Source of the DNA: a bacterium (Candidatus Gribaldobacteria) CG07_land_8_20_14_0_80_33_18
GTDB lineage: Bacteria; Patescibacteriota; Minisyncoccia; Minisyncoccales; CG1-02-41-26
Reading direction: 5' to 3'
NCBI GenBank assembly: GCA_002779425.1
Contig: PEWP01000053.1
Span: 1 to 6,634 of the forward strand
DNA length: 6,634 nucleotides
Shown: in pieces, positions 5,271 to 6,634 of the stretch
Layout: each line of letters begins with the position of its first letter
Position numbering within the stretch: the stretch's first letter is position 1
Notes under the pieces: model-generated
What the model was told of the DNA's origin: nothing
What the model saw: the letters and a program-made list of their open reading frames with translations, nothing else
Database searches by the model: none
Position numbers and translations under genes: made by a program

Positions 5271-6569
5271 TTAAAAAGTTAGAAAACTCCACCAAGGTTT
5301 CTTTTCTCTTAAAACAGTTGGGACTTCTGTTTGGGCATTAACTGTAGTCTCAATTTTTACTTTTACTGGGAAAATTCCAAATAGTTTCTTTGATTTACTA
5401 TCAGTTACTTGATAAACTGCTTTATCTTTCTCCTCTTTTAAAGAAATAGCGGCTGAAGGTGTGGCGACAATTTTCTTTAGCACTTCCTGAGGAGTATTTC
5501 TAATTTCCTTTTCTTTCAAACTTATTTTTCCTTCTTCTATTTTAACTGGCAAAATCGTCTCCGCTTTAACTCCGCCATCGTCTAAAATTACTTTTTCTTT
5601 TTCAACTACAATATTTACTTTTTTCTCTTTAATTTTTGTTTCCAAAGTTTTAGTTTTTTCTGTTTCTATTTTAATTTCCCCCGCTTGAATTTTCCCTGCT
5701 TCTACAGTAATTTTCGGCGCTAAGTGCTTTAATTCTTCATAATTAATTTTTTCTTGGCTTCTAATTAATTCTTTTATCATCCTATCAATTTCTTCTCGTA
5801 ATGCTTTTAATTCTTCTATTTTTTCATCAGCATTTATTTCTTTTACCATTGCCGTAGCCATTTTTTCTTTATAATAAGCGCTAATTTCTGCTGGCGCCGA
5901 AGGAGCAATCGGTTTTGGCATTTCTTTTATTAACTGACCGGGCGCTAAACAGGCTGGATGAACATTTTCAATCTCTTTTTTAATTTCAGTAATAATTTTG
6001 GCTACCTCCTCTCTTGAGGAATAACCCATTTCTTTTAATTTCTCAATTGATAAACCCATTATCTTTTCATAATAATTCAATTTTTCTTTCATTCCTTTTT
6101 CCTGAAGACAAGCATTAAAAAAAGCTTCTTGAGAGATATTTGTTGAAGGAGTAACTTCCGTTGTAGGAGTCTCAATTTGTTTTTGATATTCTGCTTTCTT
6201 TCCCTTTATTTCTTTTTGTAATTGAGAAATCTTTGTTTCTAATTCTTTTACTTCTTCAAAATTACCGGTCTTTTCTGCTTTTAAATTTGCTTCTGTTAAA
6301 TTCTTTGCTAATTTCTCTATTTCCATTAATAAGGAATCATCTACAGCGCGAATAGAAGAAACCCGCTCTTTTATTGTTGGCGGTATTTTCTGTGGGATTG
6401 ATTCTGTCTCTATCTTTTGCTGAACTGGTTCTATCTTCTGGGGAATTGATTCTATTTTCTGCGGGGCAACTTTCTGAGAACCTACCTCTTGAGAAACAAC
6501 AATATTAGCATTAATAAATACTAAAATTAAACTTATTATGAAAAATAATAAAATTTTTTTATTAATCAT
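5271..6569 (-). CDS. Exported Lys/Glu-rich coiled-coil protein of unknown function
   Basis: I do not recognise a named family for this 432-residue protein. Residues 1-26 form a signal peptide or membrane anchor (MINKKILLFFIISLILVFI, then NANIVVSQ) with no lipobox Cys. Residues 31-64 are a degenerate repeat of the PQKIExx type, probably an extended linker. Residues 76-131 and 234-285 are charged helices with heptad-like spacing, likely coiled coils. Between them lies a helical segment with its only two cysteines, Cys154 and Cys207, which could form a disulfide outside the cell. Residues 285-410 alternate Lys/Glu with Ile/Val, suggesting beta strands (KITVEAGKIQAGEIKIETEK). The end, LFGIFPVKVKIETTVNAQTEV...KPWWSFL, resembles a C-terminal module I recall from exported proteins of Patescibacteria and DPANN archaea, but I cannot confirm this. 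The ATG at 6567-6569 is preceded by a promoter-like sequence and has no Shine-Dalgarno sequence. A probable terminator follows the stop, so it is likely transcribed alone. Confidence 0.82.
   Translation of the reverse strand: MINKKILLFFIISLILVFINANIVVSQEVGSQKVAPQKIESIPQKIEPVQQKIETESIPQKIPPTIKERVSSIRAVDDSLLMEIEKLAKNLTEANLKAEKTGNFEEVKELETKISQLQKEIKGKKAEYQKQIETPTTEVTPSTNISQEAFFNACLQEKGMKEKLNYYEKIMGLSIEKLKEMGYSSREEVAKIITEIKKEIENVHPACLAPGQLIKEMPKPIAPSAPAEISAYYKEKMATAMVKEINADEKIEELKALREEIDRMIKELIRSQEKINYEELKHLAPKITVEAGKIQAGEIKIETEKTKTLETKIKEKKVNIVVEKEKVILDDGGVKAETILPVKIEEGKISLKEKEIRNTPQEVLKKIVATPSAAISLKEEKDKAVYQVTDSKSKKLFGIFPVKVKIETTVNAQTEVPTVLREKKPWWSFLTF
6381..6464 (-). repeat. Short tandem PQKIExx repeat in the exported coiled-coil protein
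   Basis: Residues 36-63 read PQKIESI, PQKIEPV, QQKIETESI, PQKIP, preceded by a decayed unit SQKVA. The DNA units are mostly CAG/CAA-AAR-ATA-GAR. They differ at synonymous positions and in spacer length (7, 7 and 9 residues), so this is an old, drifting repeat. It lies just after the signal peptide and probably forms a stalk holding the coiled coil away from the membrane. Confidence 0.7.
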
Positions 6570-6574
6570 AGATA

Positions 6575-6605
6575 TTTATAGCTACTTTAAGTTAAATAAA
6601 GTCAA
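6575..6605 (-). promoter_or_regulatory. Putative sigma-70-type promoter of the coiled-coil gene
   Basis: On the minus strand TTGACT (6605-6600) matches 5 of 6 bases of the -35 consensus, and TATAAA (6580-6575) is a good -10. The spacer is 19 bases, slightly long. Only 5 bases separate the -10 box from the ATG at 6569, so initiation would fall at or within a base or two of the start codon. This implies a leaderless mRNA and agrees with the lack of a Shine-Dalgarno sequence. Confidence 0.45.
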
Positions 6606-6634
6606 CCTTTTACCCAGCTATTTAAGAGAATCAA

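Noticed and set aside
6381..6464. CRISPR-like or noncoding repeat
   Set aside because: The units are short, in frame, differ at synonymous sites and have no uniform spacers, so they are a protein repeat.
6490..6569. Lipoprotein signal on the coiled-coil protein
   Set aside because: No Cys follows the hydrophobic segment; the first Cys is residue 154.
1..6634. Alternative genetic code with UGA as Gly, known in some Patescibacteria
   Set aside because: All frames are complete under the standard code with natural ends, no in-frame UGA is needed, and TGG encodes the conserved Trp residues.

Overview
The window is AT-rich. It holds three complete genes and one gene cut by the window edge, all on the minus strand, so it reads from high to low coordinates. 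Several features suggest a bacterium of the Candidate Phyla Radiation (Patescibacteria, Parcubacteria-like): small Lys/Ile/Glu-rich proteins, a bacterial-type prepilin head fused to DUF2341 and LamG modules, an ATP-grasp protein of a PurD-like type that I remember from such genomes, and no usable Shine-Dalgarno sequence before any start. This placement is inference from gene content and style. No rRNA or marker gene in the window can confirm it. The standard code fits, with no in-frame UGA.

In order of transcription: (1) 6569-5271 is an exported Lys/Glu-rich coiled-coil protein with a short QKIE-type repeat and a KPWWSFL tail. It has a promoter-like sequence just upstream and a probable hairpin terminator after its stop. 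(2) 5209-1841 is a PurD-like ATP-grasp enzyme of about 438 residues, interrupted by two full-length LAGLIDADG inteins (4987-3986 and 3343-2294), so the precursor is 1122 residues. (3) 1856-246 overlaps the end of gene 2 by 16 bases. It encodes a prepilin-like protein whose short pilin head carries a DUF2341 domain, a Thr-rich stretch and a LamG lectin-like domain. (4) 240-1 is the first half of peptide deformylase (def), starting 5 bases after gene 3 stops.

Genes 2, 3 and 4 are packed tightly enough to be one transcription unit, but their functions (ATP-grasp enzyme, surface protein, N-terminal protein maturation) do not form an obvious pathway. The first gene and the pilin fusion are both exported, so the neighbourhood has a cell-surface flavour.

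The most notable content is the pair of related inteins in one host gene. Both keep their endonuclease acidic residues, and both have an unusual splice end (penultimate Gly instead of His, and a Cys in block F). The host protein has lost canonical PurD metal-site residues next to the second intein. The intergenic gaps are short (5 to about 61 bases). The last 29 bases (6606-6634) hold nothing I can identify. I see no tRNA, rRNA, CRISPR array or insertion sequence.
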